This document shows positions 7,682 through 16,762 of a stretch of 64,000 nt of DNA, piece by piece. Source of the DNA: Demequina activiva. Its GTDB lineage: Bacteria > Actinomycetota > Actinomycetes > Actinomycetales > Demequinaceae. The notes under the pieces were generated by a model. The model was given only the letters and a program-made list of their open reading frames with translations, searched no databases and was not told the origin of the DNA. The translations under genes and the position numbers were made by a program. The number at the start of each line of letters is the position of its first letter. Position 1 is the first letter of the stretch. The DNA lies in assembly GCF_016862815.1 (NCBI RefSeq), contig NZ_BONR01000002.1, positions 62,001-126,000 of the forward strand, written 5' to 3'.

Positions 7682-9784
7682 CTACTTCTTCTTCTTGGGG
7701 CGGGGCTTGCCGCTGCGGCCCGTGGGCTTGGACGGGCCCTTCTTGCTCTTCTTGGGGCCAAAGCCGGGTCCTGTCTTCGGCTGCCTGATCCAGGGTGCGT
7801 CGCCCTCACGCTGGTCACGGTCATCCCGTGAGCGCGACGCCTTGCCGCCTCGGTCATCTCGTGGAGCCGTGCGCTTGCCGGACTTGTCCTCCCAGCGGTC
7901 GTTGCGGGGCCTGCCGCTCTCGCGATCGTCGCGCTCGCCGCTGCGGGGCTTGCCGCCGGCGCGGGCGTCGCGCCTGTCGTCGCGCTCGTAGCGTCCGCGC
8001 GAGTCACGCGCGGGGCGACCGCGGTCATCGCGATCGCGCGCCGGTCCACGGCCACGGCCGGGCGATGAGGAGCGACCGTCGCGGCTGTCATCCCTGCTGC
8101 GAGGGTCGCGGGAGCGATCGTCCCGACCAGGGCGGCGCTGGTCGCGATCGCGGGCATCGCGCCTGTCGCCATCCCTGTCCCGCTTGCGGTCATAGCTGTT
8201 CGAGCCGCGGCCGTCGTCGCGGTCGCGGCCGTCACGCCGGGGTCCACGACTGTCGTCCCTGCCGCGGGTGTCGCGTGAGCTGCGGCCCCCGTCGCGGCTG
8301 CCACGGGAGTCATCGCGGGAGTCGTAGCGTGGCTTCGAACCGCGTGCGTCACGCGAGTCGTCGCGGCGACCGGCAGGCCGCTCGCGGCGCGGGGCGCTCT
8401 CGCGGTCGCTGAGGTTCTGCTCGCGCAGCTCGAGCTGGCGCTCGCGCTCCGCAAGGCGGCGCTCACGCTCCTCGATCTCCGCACGTCGCTTGGCGCTGCG
8501 GTGCTCGTCGGACGGACCGCCGCCGCTTGCCGCGCGCGAATGGGACGGCCTGCGACCTCGCTCGCCACGGGCCCCACGCCCGCCATCACGGCCGCGTCCG
8601 CGCCCGGCGTCGTGGCCTCCGCGTCCGCCTGCGATGCGGGGCTCGGCCACCGGAACGCCTGACGGCTCGACGGCCCCGGTGAGGTCCGCGAGCATGCGGA
8701 ACGTGTCCTCGTCCTCGCCGCGGACCTTCCGGAACGTGGCGTCCACTCCGGCATTCTCGATGATGCGGTCCACCGTCTTGCGCTGGTGCGGCAGCGAGAG
8801 CATCACGACCAGGCCCTCGGCGCCGGCGCGTGCGGTGCGACCTGCACGGTGCGTGTAGTCCTTGTGGTCGTGCGGCGGGTCCATCTGCATCACCAGGTCC
8901 ACGTGGTCCACGTGGATGCCTCGCGCGGCGACGTCGGTGGCGACCAGCACGGGGATCTGCCCGGCGCGGAAGCCGGTGATCGCGCGGTTGCGGTCCTCCT
9001 GCGACTTGTCGCCATGGAGGGCGACGGCGAGCACGCCGGCCTGGCGCATCTGCTCGGCGATCCGGTCGCAGGCGAGCTTGGTGCGCACGAACACGATGGT
9101 GCGGCCCTCGCGCGCGGCGATGCGAGTGGCGAGCTGATACTTCGCGTGTGGAGGCACGTTCAGGACCACATGCCGCATCGAGGCGGGACCCTCGTCGCCG
9201 CCCGTCACGTCGTGCAGGACGGGCTCCTCCATGTACGTCGAGACCAGGCGGTCCACGTCGCCGTCCAACGTCGCGGAGAAGAGCAGACGCTGCCCACCCG
9301 CAGGCACCCCGGCGAGAATCTCCTCGATCTCGTCCATGAAGCCCATCTCCGCCATGTGATCGGCTTCGTCGAGCACCACCAGCTGCGTCTGGCTGAGGTC
9401 CGCGTTGCCGCGGCGCACCAGGTCCGCGAGGCGGCCGGGTGTCGCCACCAGCAGGTGCACTCCACGCTCGAGGGAGCGGATCTGCTTGGACATCGACAGC
9501 CCGCCCGCCACCAGTCGCAGCGACACCTTCATCGCGTGAGCGAAAGGCTCGAGCGCGTCGTTGACCTGCATCGCGAGCTCGCGAGTGGGGACCAGGACGA
9601 TGGCACGTGGCTGCAGGGGAGTGGCCGGTCCGGTCTCCGCCAGTCGCGCGATCGCCGGCAGCCCGAATCCGAGCGTCTTTCCCGACCCCGTCCGCGCCTT
9701 GCCCAGCACGTCCCGACCGGCCAGCGCGTCGGCGATGGTCGCGGACTGGATGGGGAACGCCGTCTCCATGCCCGCGTCGGCCAA
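7682..9784 (-). CDS. DEAD-box ATP-dependent RNA helicase with long RGG/RD-rich tail
   Basis: RNA helicase of the DeaD/RhlE group for RNA unwinding in ribosome assembly or cold adaptation. Core motifs are present: Q-motif FPIQ, motif I ARTGSGKT, motif II DEAD, motif III SAT and motif VI HRAGRTARAG. After about residue 370 comes a disordered tail of over 300 residues made of Arg, Asp, Gly and Ser, ending in a Lys-rich PKKKK. The 5' end is odd: the first usable start is TTG at 9784, but the conserved upstream residues (AFRDLGLPDALVASL) are coded in the same frame back to an ATA that overlaps the serA stop. True start could therefore be at 9856 (non-standard ATA, or a sequencing error for ATG). 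Confidence 0.9.
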   Translation of the reverse strand: MADAGMETAFPIQSATIADALAGRDVLGKARTGSGKTLGFGLPAIARLAETGPATPLQPRAIVLVPTRELAMQVNDALEPFAHAMKVSLRLVAGGLSMSKQIRSLERGVHLLVATPGRLADLVRRGNADLSQTQLVVLDEADHMAEMGFMDEIEEILAGVPAGGQRLLFSATLDGDVDRLVSTYMEEPVLHDVTGGDEGPASMRHVVLNVPPHAKYQLATRIAAREGRTIVFVRTKLACDRIAEQMRQAGVLAVALHGDKSQEDRNRAITGFRAGQIPVLVATDVAARGIHVDHVDLVMQMDPPHDHKDYTHRAGRTARAGAEGLVVMLSLPHQRKTVDRIIENAGVDATFRKVRGEDEDTFRMLADLTGAVEPSGVPVAEPRIAGGRGGHDAGRGRGRDGGRGARGERGRRPSHSRAASGGGPSDEHRSAKRRAEIEERERRLAERERQLELREQNLSDRESAPRRERPAGRRDDSRDARGSKPRYDSRDDSRGSRDGGRSSRDTRGRDDSRGPRRDGRDRDDGRGSNSYDRKRDRDGDRRDARDRDQRRPGRDDRSRDPRSRDDSRDGRSSSPGRGRGPARDRDDRGRPARDSRGRYERDDRRDARAGGKPRSGERDDRESGRPRNDRWEDKSGKRTAPRDDRGGKASRSRDDRDQREGDAPWIRQPKTGPGFGPKKSKKGPSKPTGRSGKPRPKKKK

Positions 9785-9852
9785 CGACGCGACGAGCGCG
9801 TCGGGAAGACCGAGGTCTCGGAAGGCGACGGCGTCGGTGGTGGCCCCGGAGG

Positions 9853-11058
9853 CTATGAGAGCACCCGCAGGCGCACCGTGCCGGGCATGGCGCCCAGCGC
9901 GGCGACCGCATCGTCCGTGAGGCCCGCGGCGACGTCGGTGACCACGTAGCCCAGCTCCCCACGGGTCGCGAGCAGCTGGCCATCGATGTTGACGTTGTGC
10001 TCCGCGAGCTCGCGGTTCACGGCCGCGAGGACACCAGGGATGTTCTCGTGGAGGTGAGCGATCCGGTGCGAGCCTTGCGGCTGCTCGAGCTGCAGGTTGG
10101 GCAGGTTCACGCTCAGCGAGGTGGAGCCGTTCTGCACGTAGTCGCGCAGGCGCTTGGACACGAAGATGCCGATGTCGCGCTGTGCCTCCTCCGTGGACCC
10201 GCCGATGTGCGGGGTGAGGATGACGTTCGGGATGTTCTGCAGGGGCGACACGAACGGATCGCCCTTCTTCTTGGGCTCCTCGGGGAACACGTCGATCGCG
10301 GCGCCGCCGATGGCTCCGGACTCGAGGCCCTCCTTGAGGGCGTCGACATCGACGATGAAGCCGCGGGAGAGGTTGAGGAACAGCGCGCCAGGCTTCATCA
10401 TCTCGAACTGCGTGCGGCCAAAGAAGCCTTGGTTGCCGGCGCGTCCATCCACGTGAAGCGTGACGACGTCCGCGGCCTGCAGGAGCGACTCGAGGGTGGG
10501 CATGCGCGTCGCATTTCCCAGCGCGAGCTTCTCCGCGTTGTCGTAGAAGATGACGTTCATGCCCAGCGCCTCGGCCACCACGGACAGCTGCGAGCCGATG
10601 TTGCCGTAGCCCACGATGCCCAGCGTCCGGCTCCGGATCTCGTGTGCGCCGTCAGCGCTCTTGTTCCACACGCCCTCGTGCATGAGGCGGTTGTGCACCT
10701 GGAGGCGACGGGTCAGCGAGATCATCTCCGCGACGGCCATCTCCACCACGGACCGCGTGTTCGAGAACGGTGCGTTGAACGCGGCGATGCCGCGACGAGC
10801 GGCCGCGGCCAGGTCGATCTGGTTGGTGCCGATCGAGAACGCACCCACGCCGATGAGCGAGGGGCAGGCCTCCATGACACGCTCGGTGAGCATCGTCTTG
10901 GAGCGGATGCCCAGCAGCTCGACGCCGTCGAGCGCCTCGATCAGCTCGTCCTCGTCCAGCGCTCCCGCCTGGTTGACGACGTCGATGCCGGCGGCCTCGA
11001 GGTTCTCGGTGGCCTGGGGGTGAAGGTTCTCTAGAAGAAGTGCGCGCACGGGGGACAT
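9853..11058 (-). CDS. serA: D-3-phosphoglycerate dehydrogenase
   Basis: Oxidises 3-phosphoglycerate with NAD+, the first step of serine synthesis. The protein has 401 residues, like the shorter E. coli form: substrate-binding segments, the NAD-binding Rossmann motif GIVGYGNIGSQL, the catalytic Arg/Glu/His region ending in LTPHIGGSTEEAQ, and a C-terminal ACT domain (HENIPGVLAAVNRELAEHN) that would bind serine for feedback control. ATG 11058 is preceded by GAGAG. Its stop (TAG at 9855-9853) lies against the helicase reading frame with no space, so the helicase is probably translated from the same mRNA. Confidence 0.95.
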   Translation of the reverse strand: MSPVRALLLENLHPQATENLEAAGIDVVNQAGALDEDELIEALDGVELLGIRSKTMLTERVMEACPSLIGVGAFSIGTNQIDLAAAARRGIAAFNAPFSNTRSVVEMAVAEMISLTRRLQVHNRLMHEGVWNKSADGAHEIRSRTLGIVGYGNIGSQLSVVAEALGMNVIFYDNAEKLALGNATRMPTLESLLQAADVVTLHVDGRAGNQGFFGRTQFEMMKPGALFLNLSRGFIVDVDALKEGLESGAIGGAAIDVFPEEPKKKGDPFVSPLQNIPNVILTPHIGGSTEEAQRDIGIFVSKRLRDYVQNGSTSLSVNLPNLQLEQPQGSHRIAHLHENIPGVLAAVNRELAEHNVNIDGQLLATRGELGYVVTDVAAGLTDDAVAALGAMPGTVRLRVLS

Positions 11059-11149
11059 ACTCTCGCACCCGGGGCAGTGTTACCAACTCCACACCCGTTC
11101 CGGGCCCGCTGGGCTCCTCGATGGGCCGCGCCCGTGGCAGGCTTGCGGG

Positions 11150-11947
11150 ATGAATGCGGCGGCCCGCCTCGGGATCATCATGGTCACTGGCGCCGTGGCG
11201 ATCGCCGCCGTGGGCTACGCCACAGGCTTCGAGTGGCAGGCGTGGGACAAGATCGGCCAGCCGCGCAACGTGCTGATGGTCGATGGCGAGCAGATCCGCA
11301 TCCCCTTGCCTGATGGGGAGCCACGGCGACTCGCGGCCGAGGTGTCGGTGACGACCTCCGGGTCGCATGGCTTCATGTTCGAGGAGGCCGGTCAGGGACC
11401 CACCCTCTACGACCCGTGCCGACCGCTCGCATGGGTGGTCAATCCGGACGGGATGCCCGAGGGCGCGCAGCAGATGATCGAGGAGGCGGTGGCGGACGTC
11501 TCGCGTCGCACGGGCCTCGTGTTCGAGTACGGCGGCACCACCACCGAGGTCGCGAGCTTCGACCGCCCTCTGTTCCAGGAGCGGTACGGCGAGGACTTCG
11601 CCCCGATCATCGTCGGGTGGTCGGACGAGGACACGGTGTCCGACCTCGAGGGATCAGTGACGGGGCTGGGCGGCTCGAGCTCTGTCAACGGAGCGTACGG
11701 AGAGCAGCGCTACCTTGCGGCTGGCGTCGTGATTCTCGACAGCGAGGACGTCGCAGATCTGATGGCGTCGCAGCGAGGCACGGCGCTCGCCACAGCGGTG
11801 ATCATGCACGAGCTCGCTCACGTGATCGGTCTGGCACACGTCGAGGACCCCTCCGAGCTGATGAACGCTGAGAACAGCATGCTGATCACCTGGGGGCCGG
11901 GCGACCTGCAAGGGCTCGCGATGGCTGGCGCCGGGCCCTGCCAGTAG
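11150..11947 (+). CDS. Membrane-anchored or secreted metzincin-type zinc protease
   Basis: Protein of 265 residues beginning with one hydrophobic helix (about residues 7-24, LGIIMVTGAVAIAAVGY) that would anchor or export it. The zinc site is a full HELAHVIGLAH (residues 220-230), the HExxHxxGxxH signature of metzincins, followed by LMNAE whose Met can form the Met-turn. The preceding region (DVSRRTGLVFEYGG) resembles matrixin-like catalytic domains. Substrate is unknown. CAGGCT 6 bases before the ATG is a weak match to the leaderless promoter pattern. It is divergent from serA and convergent with helD. Confidence 0.82.
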   Translation: MNAAARLGIIMVTGAVAIAAVGYATGFEWQAWDKIGQPRNVLMVDGEQIRIPLPDGEPRRLAAEVSVTTSGSHGFMFEEAGQGPTLYDPCRPLAWVVNPDGMPEGAQQMIEEAVADVSRRTGLVFEYGGTTTEVASFDRPLFQERYGEDFAPIIVGWSDEDTVSDLEGSVTGLGGSSSVNGAYGEQRYLAAGVVILDSEDVADLMASQRGTALATAVIMHELAHVIGLAHVEDPSELMNAENSMLITWGPGDLQGLAMAGAGPCQ

Positions 11948-11954
11948 CGCACCG

Positions 11955-12053
11955 CCGACAGTTCGAACCACCAGCCGCGCGACACCCCGCGGCCCCGGGC
12001 CCGCGCAGCGGACCGGCTCCGCGTGTCGCACCCCGCGTGGTTCGCTCTGTCGG
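11955..12053. repeat. Intergenic palindromic element, family B copy 1
   Basis: Ends are a 17-bp inverted repeat with two mismatches (11955-11971 against 12037-12053, both reading CCGACAG..CGAACCAC). The 36 bases at 11957-11992 match the reverse strand of 47461-47496 at 30 positions, so this is a dispersed repeat. It fills the gap between the convergent protease and helD genes. Confidence 0.7.
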
Positions 12054-12078
12054 GCCGACACGCGCGTTGGCCCGACAG
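12047..12078. terminator. Strong hairpin between convergent protease and helD genes
   Basis: CTGTCGGGCC (12047-12056) and GGCCCGACAG (12069-12078) form a perfect 10-bp stem with a 12-base loop. It overlaps the right arm of the family B element and could end transcription from either side, although no T-run follows. Confidence 0.55.
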
Positions 12079-12109
12079 TCCTAGCGAGGCCGCGTGCGGA
12101 GCACACGGG

Positions 12110-14320
12110 TCAGCCGAGCCCCGTGGGAAGCTCCTCCGCGTGCACGATCTCGAGGCGGCGCGTGGGCCTGGTGAGCGCCACGTACAGATCGCCGGGGCGC
12201 GCCGCGATCGCGGCCGGCTCGACCACGACGGCGACGTCGAACTCGAGCCCCTTGGTCTCGCGCGCGGTGTGCACCTCGACCGTTGTCCCCTCGACGTCGG
12301 ACGCGGCGACTGCTGACCGCATCTCGTCCACCATCGCATCGGGCGCGATCACGGCCACCAGGCCGCCCTCGCCGTCTGCCATCTCGGACGCGTGCCGCGC
12401 GGCGATCCGCGCCGCGGCCGGCACCAGCGCATCGGCGCCGTCCGCACGGGTGATCGCCACCGCGTCGTCCAGCTCGCGCGCCGCGCGCAGCTCGCTCACG
12501 GGCAGCCGGGCTCCGGTCGCGAAGGCCTGTGCGGCCTCCGCGACGGCGGCGGGGATGCGATACGAGATGGTGAGCTCGCGCAGGTTCCACGTCTCGCCGA
12601 AGATCGGGTCCATGGTCTCCGGCCACCACTGGGTGCCCGCGGGCGACGCCACCTGTGCGACGTCTCCCACGATGGTGAAGGAGCGCGTGGGGCAGCGGCG
12701 CAGCAGCATGCGCCACGCCATGGGGGACAGCTCCTGCGCCTCGTCCACCACCACGTGGCCGTAGGTCCAGGTGCGGTCGCGCATCGCACGCTCGGCGACG
12801 GACAGCCGCGAATCGGACCCGCGCATGCGCTCCGCGAGCGTCTCGGCCGTCACCATGCCGTCGCCGCCGAAGGTGTCGAGCACGGACTTGGCGTACTCGA
12901 TCTCCTCCGCACTGGCACCGTCACCGCGCTCGCGGGGCGCCGAGCCGGGCATGTCTCCCAGCAGCTCGGCTGCCTCGTCCAGCAGCGGCACGTCAGCCTC
13001 GGTGAACGGCGCCGACGCCGGCCGCAGCAGCGCGTCGCGCTCCGCCTGCGAGAAGGAGCGCGCCGCGTAGTCCAGCAGGTGCGGCTTGGAGAAGAGGTCC
13101 TGCAGCAGACGGGCGGGGGACACCGGCAGCCAGCACAGGTTCAGCGCGATGCGGATGGTCTTGGAGTCGCGCACGTCGCGCGTGAGCTCGCGGCGATCAT
13201 CCGCGTCGCCCAGGCCGTCCAGCTGCTCCATGAGCTGGGTGGTCAGGCGCGAGATCATCTCCTTCGCGAAGCTGGCACGGGCCTCGTTGTGGGGCTTGCC
13301 CTCCCGGCGCGCCTTGGCCTGCGCCTCCTTGATGTCGGAGCGGCGGATGATCACCGGGCGCCCGTCGATGCGCACCTCCTGGTCGCGCCGCGGCAGGCGC
13401 TGGCGCTCGCGGACAGCGGCCTTGATCACGTCCGCCATCTCCATGCGTCCCTTGATCGACGCCACCGCGTCGGCCTCCTCGCCCGTGATCGGCACGCCGC
13501 GCACCAGTCCAGCGAGCGTGGTCGACACCGCACCGGTCTCACCCAGGGACGGCAGCACGTGGTCGATGTAGCGCAGAAAGTCGCGCGAGGGGCCGATGAG
13601 CAGCACCCCACGCCGCTCCAGCTGCTCGCGGTGGTGGTAGAGCAGGAATGCGGCCCGGTGCAGCGCCACGGCCGTCTTGCCGGTGCCCGGACCGCCCTGG
13701 ACCACCAGCGCGCCGGTCATGGGGGCTCGGATCACGTCGTCCTGCTCGGCCTGGATGGTCGCGACGATGTCGCCCATGCGGCCGGTGCGGCGCGCTCCCA
13801 AGGCCGCCAGCAGTGCGCCCTCGCCGGCCAGGCCCTCGTCCAGGCCAGCCTCGTGCAGGCGCTCGACGTCGAGGACGTCGTCCTCGACGGCGACCACGGT
13901 GCGGCCGCGCGTGGTGAGGTGACGGCGGTTGACCACGCCACCCGGGTTGGCGGCCGTCGCGGAGTAGAACGCCTGCGCGGCGGGCGCGCGCCAATCGGTC
14001 AGCAGGGGAGCGTGCTCCTCGTCGGACAGGCCGATGCGGCCCACGTAGAAGCGCTCGCCGTCGCTCATGTCGAGGCGACCGAAGCACAGCCGGTCCTCGA
14101 CCGCGTTGAGCTGCATGATCCGATCCTCGTACAGCGTGGCGAACGCGTCGCGCTCCGAGCGGTTCTGAGGCGAGCCGCTGGGGCCCTCACGGCGCACGTC
14201 AGCCAGGCGACGCTCAGTCTCATCCCTCAGCTCGTCCACCCGGGCGTACAGCCCGTCGACAACGTGCTGCTCGGCATCCAGCCCGCGGCGCTCCGCGGCC
14301 AGGGTGCGGTCGTCTTGCAT
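12110..14320 (-). CDS. helD: HelD-type UvrD-like helicase, RNA polymerase recycling factor
   Basis: HelD proteins release stalled RNA polymerase from DNA in Gram-positive bacteria. The 736-residue protein has the family's N-terminal coiled coil (AERRGLDAEQHVVDGLYARVDEL), a split superfamily 1 core with Walker A GGPGTGKTAVALHR and motif II VVDEAQELSPMAWRML, and C-terminal motifs near RETKGLEFDVAVVVEP and YVALTRPTRRL. Start is uncertain: ATG 14320 fits homologue length and has GAAGGG upstream, but in-frame ATGs at 14326 and 14371 exist. Some HelD relatives confer rifampicin resistance by displacing the drug; nothing here shows which type this is. Confidence 0.88.
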   Translation of the reverse strand: MQDDRTLAAERRGLDAEQHVVDGLYARVDELRDETERRLADVRREGPSGSPQNRSERDAFATLYEDRIMQLNAVEDRLCFGRLDMSDGERFYVGRIGLSDEEHAPLLTDWRAPAAQAFYSATAANPGGVVNRRHLTTRGRTVVAVEDDVLDVERLHEAGLDEGLAGEGALLAALGARRTGRMGDIVATIQAEQDDVIRAPMTGALVVQGGPGTGKTAVALHRAAFLLYHHREQLERRGVLLIGPSRDFLRYIDHVLPSLGETGAVSTTLAGLVRGVPITGEEADAVASIKGRMEMADVIKAAVRERQRLPRRDQEVRIDGRPVIIRRSDIKEAQAKARREGKPHNEARASFAKEMISRLTTQLMEQLDGLGDADDRRELTRDVRDSKTIRIALNLCWLPVSPARLLQDLFSKPHLLDYAARSFSQAERDALLRPASAPFTEADVPLLDEAAELLGDMPGSAPRERGDGASAEEIEYAKSVLDTFGGDGMVTAETLAERMRGSDSRLSVAERAMRDRTWTYGHVVVDEAQELSPMAWRMLLRRCPTRSFTIVGDVAQVASPAGTQWWPETMDPIFGETWNLRELTISYRIPAAVAEAAQAFATGARLPVSELRAARELDDAVAITRADGADALVPAAARIAARHASEMADGEGGLVAVIAPDAMVDEMRSAVAASDVEGTTVEVHTARETKGLEFDVAVVVEPAAIAARPGDLYVALTRPTRRLEIVHAEELPTGLG

Positions 14321-14529
14321 CGGCATACCCTTCGCCGCCCCGGTGTTGTCCTGTCCGAGGCAGTCCTCCATTATCCCCGTCGCACGGCCTCACCGCTACC
14401 ACCTGCAGCCGATCACGACGGAGCCGGTGAACGCCAGCCAGCGCGAGCGTCTGCTGGCATTTCGCGGACAGCGTGAGAGCAGGGTGAACGGGCGTCGGGC
14501 CCGAGGACGCGTGAAACAATGAGGAGACT

Positions 14530-15453
14530 ATGGACACCCCACTCGTGAGCTGGAGCGCCGAGGGCGTCGAGGCATGGGCCTCGGTCGCCCCCCAGGAGGG
14601 CGCCGTTCTGCTGCACTCGCTGCGCGGCTTCATCGACGCAGGCAAGGCCGGCGCGCTGGTCGCGGAGCACATCCTCGAGGAGAGCGAGCCCGTGCGCATC
14701 GCCACCTTCGACATCGACCAGCTGCTCGACTACCGCTCGCGACGCCCAGAGATGACCTTCTCCGTGAACCAGTGGACGGCGTACGACGAGCCGCATCTGT
14801 ACCTCGACATGGTCACCGATGCCGAGGGACGGCCATTCCTCTTCCTGCACGGATTCGAGCCTGACGTGCAGTGGGAGGCCTACATCCGCGGCGTGCGCGC
14901 GATCGTCGAGAGGCTGGGCGTCGAGCTCACGCTTGGCACCCACGGCATCCCCATGGCCGCGCCTCACACCCGGCCGTTGAACGCGACCATCCACGGCACG
15001 TCGCAGGACCTGCTTCCAGACTCGCCCAGCCTGTTCGGGACCGTGACGGTGCCGGCGAGTGCGCAGAACCTCATGGAGTACCGGTTCGGGCAGTGGGGCC
15101 TGGCGGCGATCAACGTCGCCGTGCACGTGCCCCACTACCTGGCGCAGTCGCCGTACCCGCAGGCCGCGCAGAAGGCCATGGAGGCCATCGAGGACATCTC
15201 GGGCCTGGCGCTGTCGACCGATGCCCTGGACGACGAGGCCGCCGCGGCGGCCGAGGAGATCACCCGCCAGACCGCCGACAGCGAGGAGGTCCAGGCGCTC
15301 GTGTCGCAGCTCGAGGAGCAGTACGACGCGTTCATGGATCAGCGCGAGAGCGGCATCGAGGTGGACGGTCCGCTGCCCTCAGCAGATGAGCTGGGAGCTG
15401 AATTTGAGAGATTTCTTCAGCAACAACGAGGAGATTCTCCCCCAGGACCGTGA
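14530..15453 (+). CDS. PAC2 family protein (proteasome assembly chaperone-like)
   Basis: Protein of 307 residues with the PAC2 fold: GFIDAGKAG near residue 34, DQLLDYRSRRPEM (about 63-75), LFLHGFEPDVQW and a terminal acidic helical segment. Actinobacterial PAC2 proteins are related to the eukaryotic proteasome assembly chaperone 2 but their function is not established; no proteasome genes are in this window. GAGGAG ends 4 bases before ATG 14530, a good ribosome binding site. It is divergent from helD and followed by the cold-shock gene 144 bases later. Confidence 0.82.
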   Translation: MDTPLVSWSAEGVEAWASVAPQEGAVLLHSLRGFIDAGKAGALVAEHILEESEPVRIATFDIDQLLDYRSRRPEMTFSVNQWTAYDEPHLYLDMVTDAEGRPFLFLHGFEPDVQWEAYIRGVRAIVERLGVELTLGTHGIPMAAPHTRPLNATIHGTSQDLLPDSPSLFGTVTVPASAQNLMEYRFGQWGLAAINVAVHVPHYLAQSPYPQAAQKAMEAIEDISGLALSTDALDDEAAAAAEEITRQTADSEEVQALVSQLEEQYDAFMDQRESGIEVDGPLPSADELGAEFERFLQQQRGDSPPGP

Positions 15454-15499
15454 TTTCGTGTCATGCTTGTCCTGGTTGCAAGAACGTAGTGTGCATGAT

Positions 15500-15519
15500 C
15501 CGGTCAGTTTCTGACCCGG
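15500..15519 (+). other. Hairpin in the cold-shock gene leader
   Basis: CCGGTCAG-TTT-CTGACCCGG folds into a stem of about 8 pairs with one bulge. It lies 46 bases after the PAC2 stop and 79 bases before the cold-shock ATG, so it may end the PAC2 transcript or be part of a long cold-shock 5' leader. Confidence 0.45.
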
Positions 15520-15597
15520 GGAGCATCATTGCGGCGACGAGCGAGGACACGGTGTCCGCGCTTCCCGTCACCCGGGCAGTAACGATAGGAAATACGC

Positions 15598-15801
15598 ATG
15601 GCACAGGGTTCTGTGAAGTGGTTCAACGCTGAGAAGGGCTACGGCTTCATCGCTCAGGACGGCGGCGGCGCCGACGTCTTCGTGCACTACTCCGCGATCG
15701 AGACCGATGGCTACAAGTCCCTCGAAGAGGCGCAGCGCGTCGAGTTCGAGGTCACCGAGGGCCCCAAGGGCCCCCAGGCTGAGACGGTTCGCCCGATCTA
15801 A
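15598..15801 (+). CDS. Cold-shock protein (CspA family)
   Basis: RNA chaperone of 67 residues with a single OB-fold cold-shock domain. RNP1 is KGYGFI and RNP2 is VFVHY, with the expected opening [14 protein letters not shown] 15598 follows AGGAAA. The 144 bases upstream hold no other gene and may be a structured leader as in cold-inducible csp genes, though none of the known leader motifs was recognised. A strong terminator follows 18 bases after the stop. Confidence 0.96.
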   Translation: MAQGSVKWFNAEKGYGFIAQDGGGADVFVHYSAIETDGYKSLEEAQRVEFEVTEGPKGPQAETVRPI

Positions 15802-15819
15802 GGCCACCTAGGCTTCAGC

Positions 15820-15856
15820 CAGAAGGCCGTCACCCCTGTGGGGTGGCGGCCTTCTG
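15820..15856 (+). terminator. Terminator of the cold-shock gene
   Basis: An almost perfect 17-bp stem (CAGAAGGCCGTCACCCC against its complement, one G-T pair) with a TGT-type loop sits just after the gene. It is followed by CTGTCCCC rather than a T-run, which is common in high-GC actinobacteria. It can also serve the convergent gene at 15899. Confidence 0.8.
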
Positions 15857-15898
15857 CTGTCCCCGGCCCGTGCGGGCGCTCGCCCCCTCCGCTCGCCG

Positions 15899-16675
15899 CT
15901 AGCGAGGCCAGCCGAAATCGACGCCCGTGGGCAGGGGAGCCGATGCGGCGTAGCGGCGCAGCGCGTCCGTGTCGATCCCGTCGCTCGCCACCAGCACCAC
16001 GTTTCCGCGCCGCTTGCCCTTCAGCACCGCGGGCTCGCCGATCGCGAGCACGTCCCGGAACGCGGCCCGCGCCGCGGCCGCGTCCGGCCGATGCGTGGCC
16101 AGGTCGGGCGCCGACTTCACGTTCGCGACCACGAGCCCGCCGGGGCGCACCGCGCGCCGAGCGTGCATCCACCACTCGCGACCCGCCAAGGGCGCGGGAG
16201 TCGAGTCGCCGGCGAACGCATCGCGCAGGAGGAGGTCCAGCGAATGCTCGTGCCGCGTCGCGACGGCGTCGAGGCCGTCCTGGGACCGCACGCGCAGCTG
16301 CGGCGAGCGCGGCAGGTCCCACCACTGACGCGCGAGCTCCGGCAGGGTCGAGTCGACGTCGACCGCGATATGGCGTGAGTCGGGGTAGGCGTGGGCGAGG
16401 TGGCGCGCCATCGTGCACACCCCAGCGCCCACGTGGAGCGCGAGCATCCGCTCGGGTCGTTCCCAGGCCGCGATCGCGGCGGCGAAGTGGCGCATGTACT
16501 CGAAGTCGAGCACCTCCGGCTCGACTCGCATGGTCGAGCTGGGAACTCCATTGACCCATACGGTCGTTACACCGTCAGGGTCGTCCGTCAGGAGCACAGC
16601 TCCGGACGCGATGGGGATCGAGGTGTCGCGCGGAACGTCCGCCGCGATGGCTGTGCGCGAGGCGCGACGCGGCAT
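15899..16675 (-). CDS. Spermidine synthase-like methyltransferase-fold protein
   Basis: Protein of 258 residues with the Rossmann fold of spermidine synthases: LHVGAGVCTMARHLAHAYP as the nucleotide-binding loop, HIAVDVDSTL with the acidic ribose-binding residue, and LLLRDAFAGDSTP where aminopropyltransferases carry the catalytic Asp. The N-terminal putrescine-side domain is short, so it belongs to the widespread 'spermidine synthase-like' actinobacterial group whose real substrate is unknown. ATG 16675 is chosen over an in-frame start at 16720 because GGAG lies just before it. Divergent from the DUF3040 gene. Confidence 0.8.
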   Translation of the reverse strand: MPRRASRTAIAADVPRDTSIPIASGAVLLTDDPDGVTTVWVNGVPSSTMRVEPEVLDFEYMRHFAAAIAAWERPERMLALHVGAGVCTMARHLAHAYPDSRHIAVDVDSTLPELARQWWDLPRSPQLRVRSQDGLDAVATRHEHSLDLLLRDAFAGDSTPAPLAGREWWMHARRAVRPGGLVVANVKSAPDLATHRPDAAAARAAFRDVLAIGEPAVLKGKRRGNVVLVASDGIDTDALRRYAASAPLPTGVDFGWPR

Positions 16676-16762
16676 CGATTCTCCTTCGTGGTCCGGGTAG
16701 TGCTCACCGGACGGTTCCAACTACACTATCCGTATTCGCAGGCCGCAATGAAGGAGGTCGCC

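Noticed and set aside
7666-8754. Minus-strand frame of 362 codons overlapping the helicase tail
   Set aside because: Ala/Thr/Arg-rich shifted reading of the repetitive helicase tail; no domain and no start signal.
11961-11968. TTCGAA in family B copy 1 as an SOS box
   Set aside because: It lacks the GAAC-N4-GTTC spacing and lies between convergent gene ends rather than at a promoter.
12392-14476. Plus-strand frame of 694 codons opposite helD
   Set aside because: HelD has full helicase motifs on the minus strand; this frame is a shadow without motifs.
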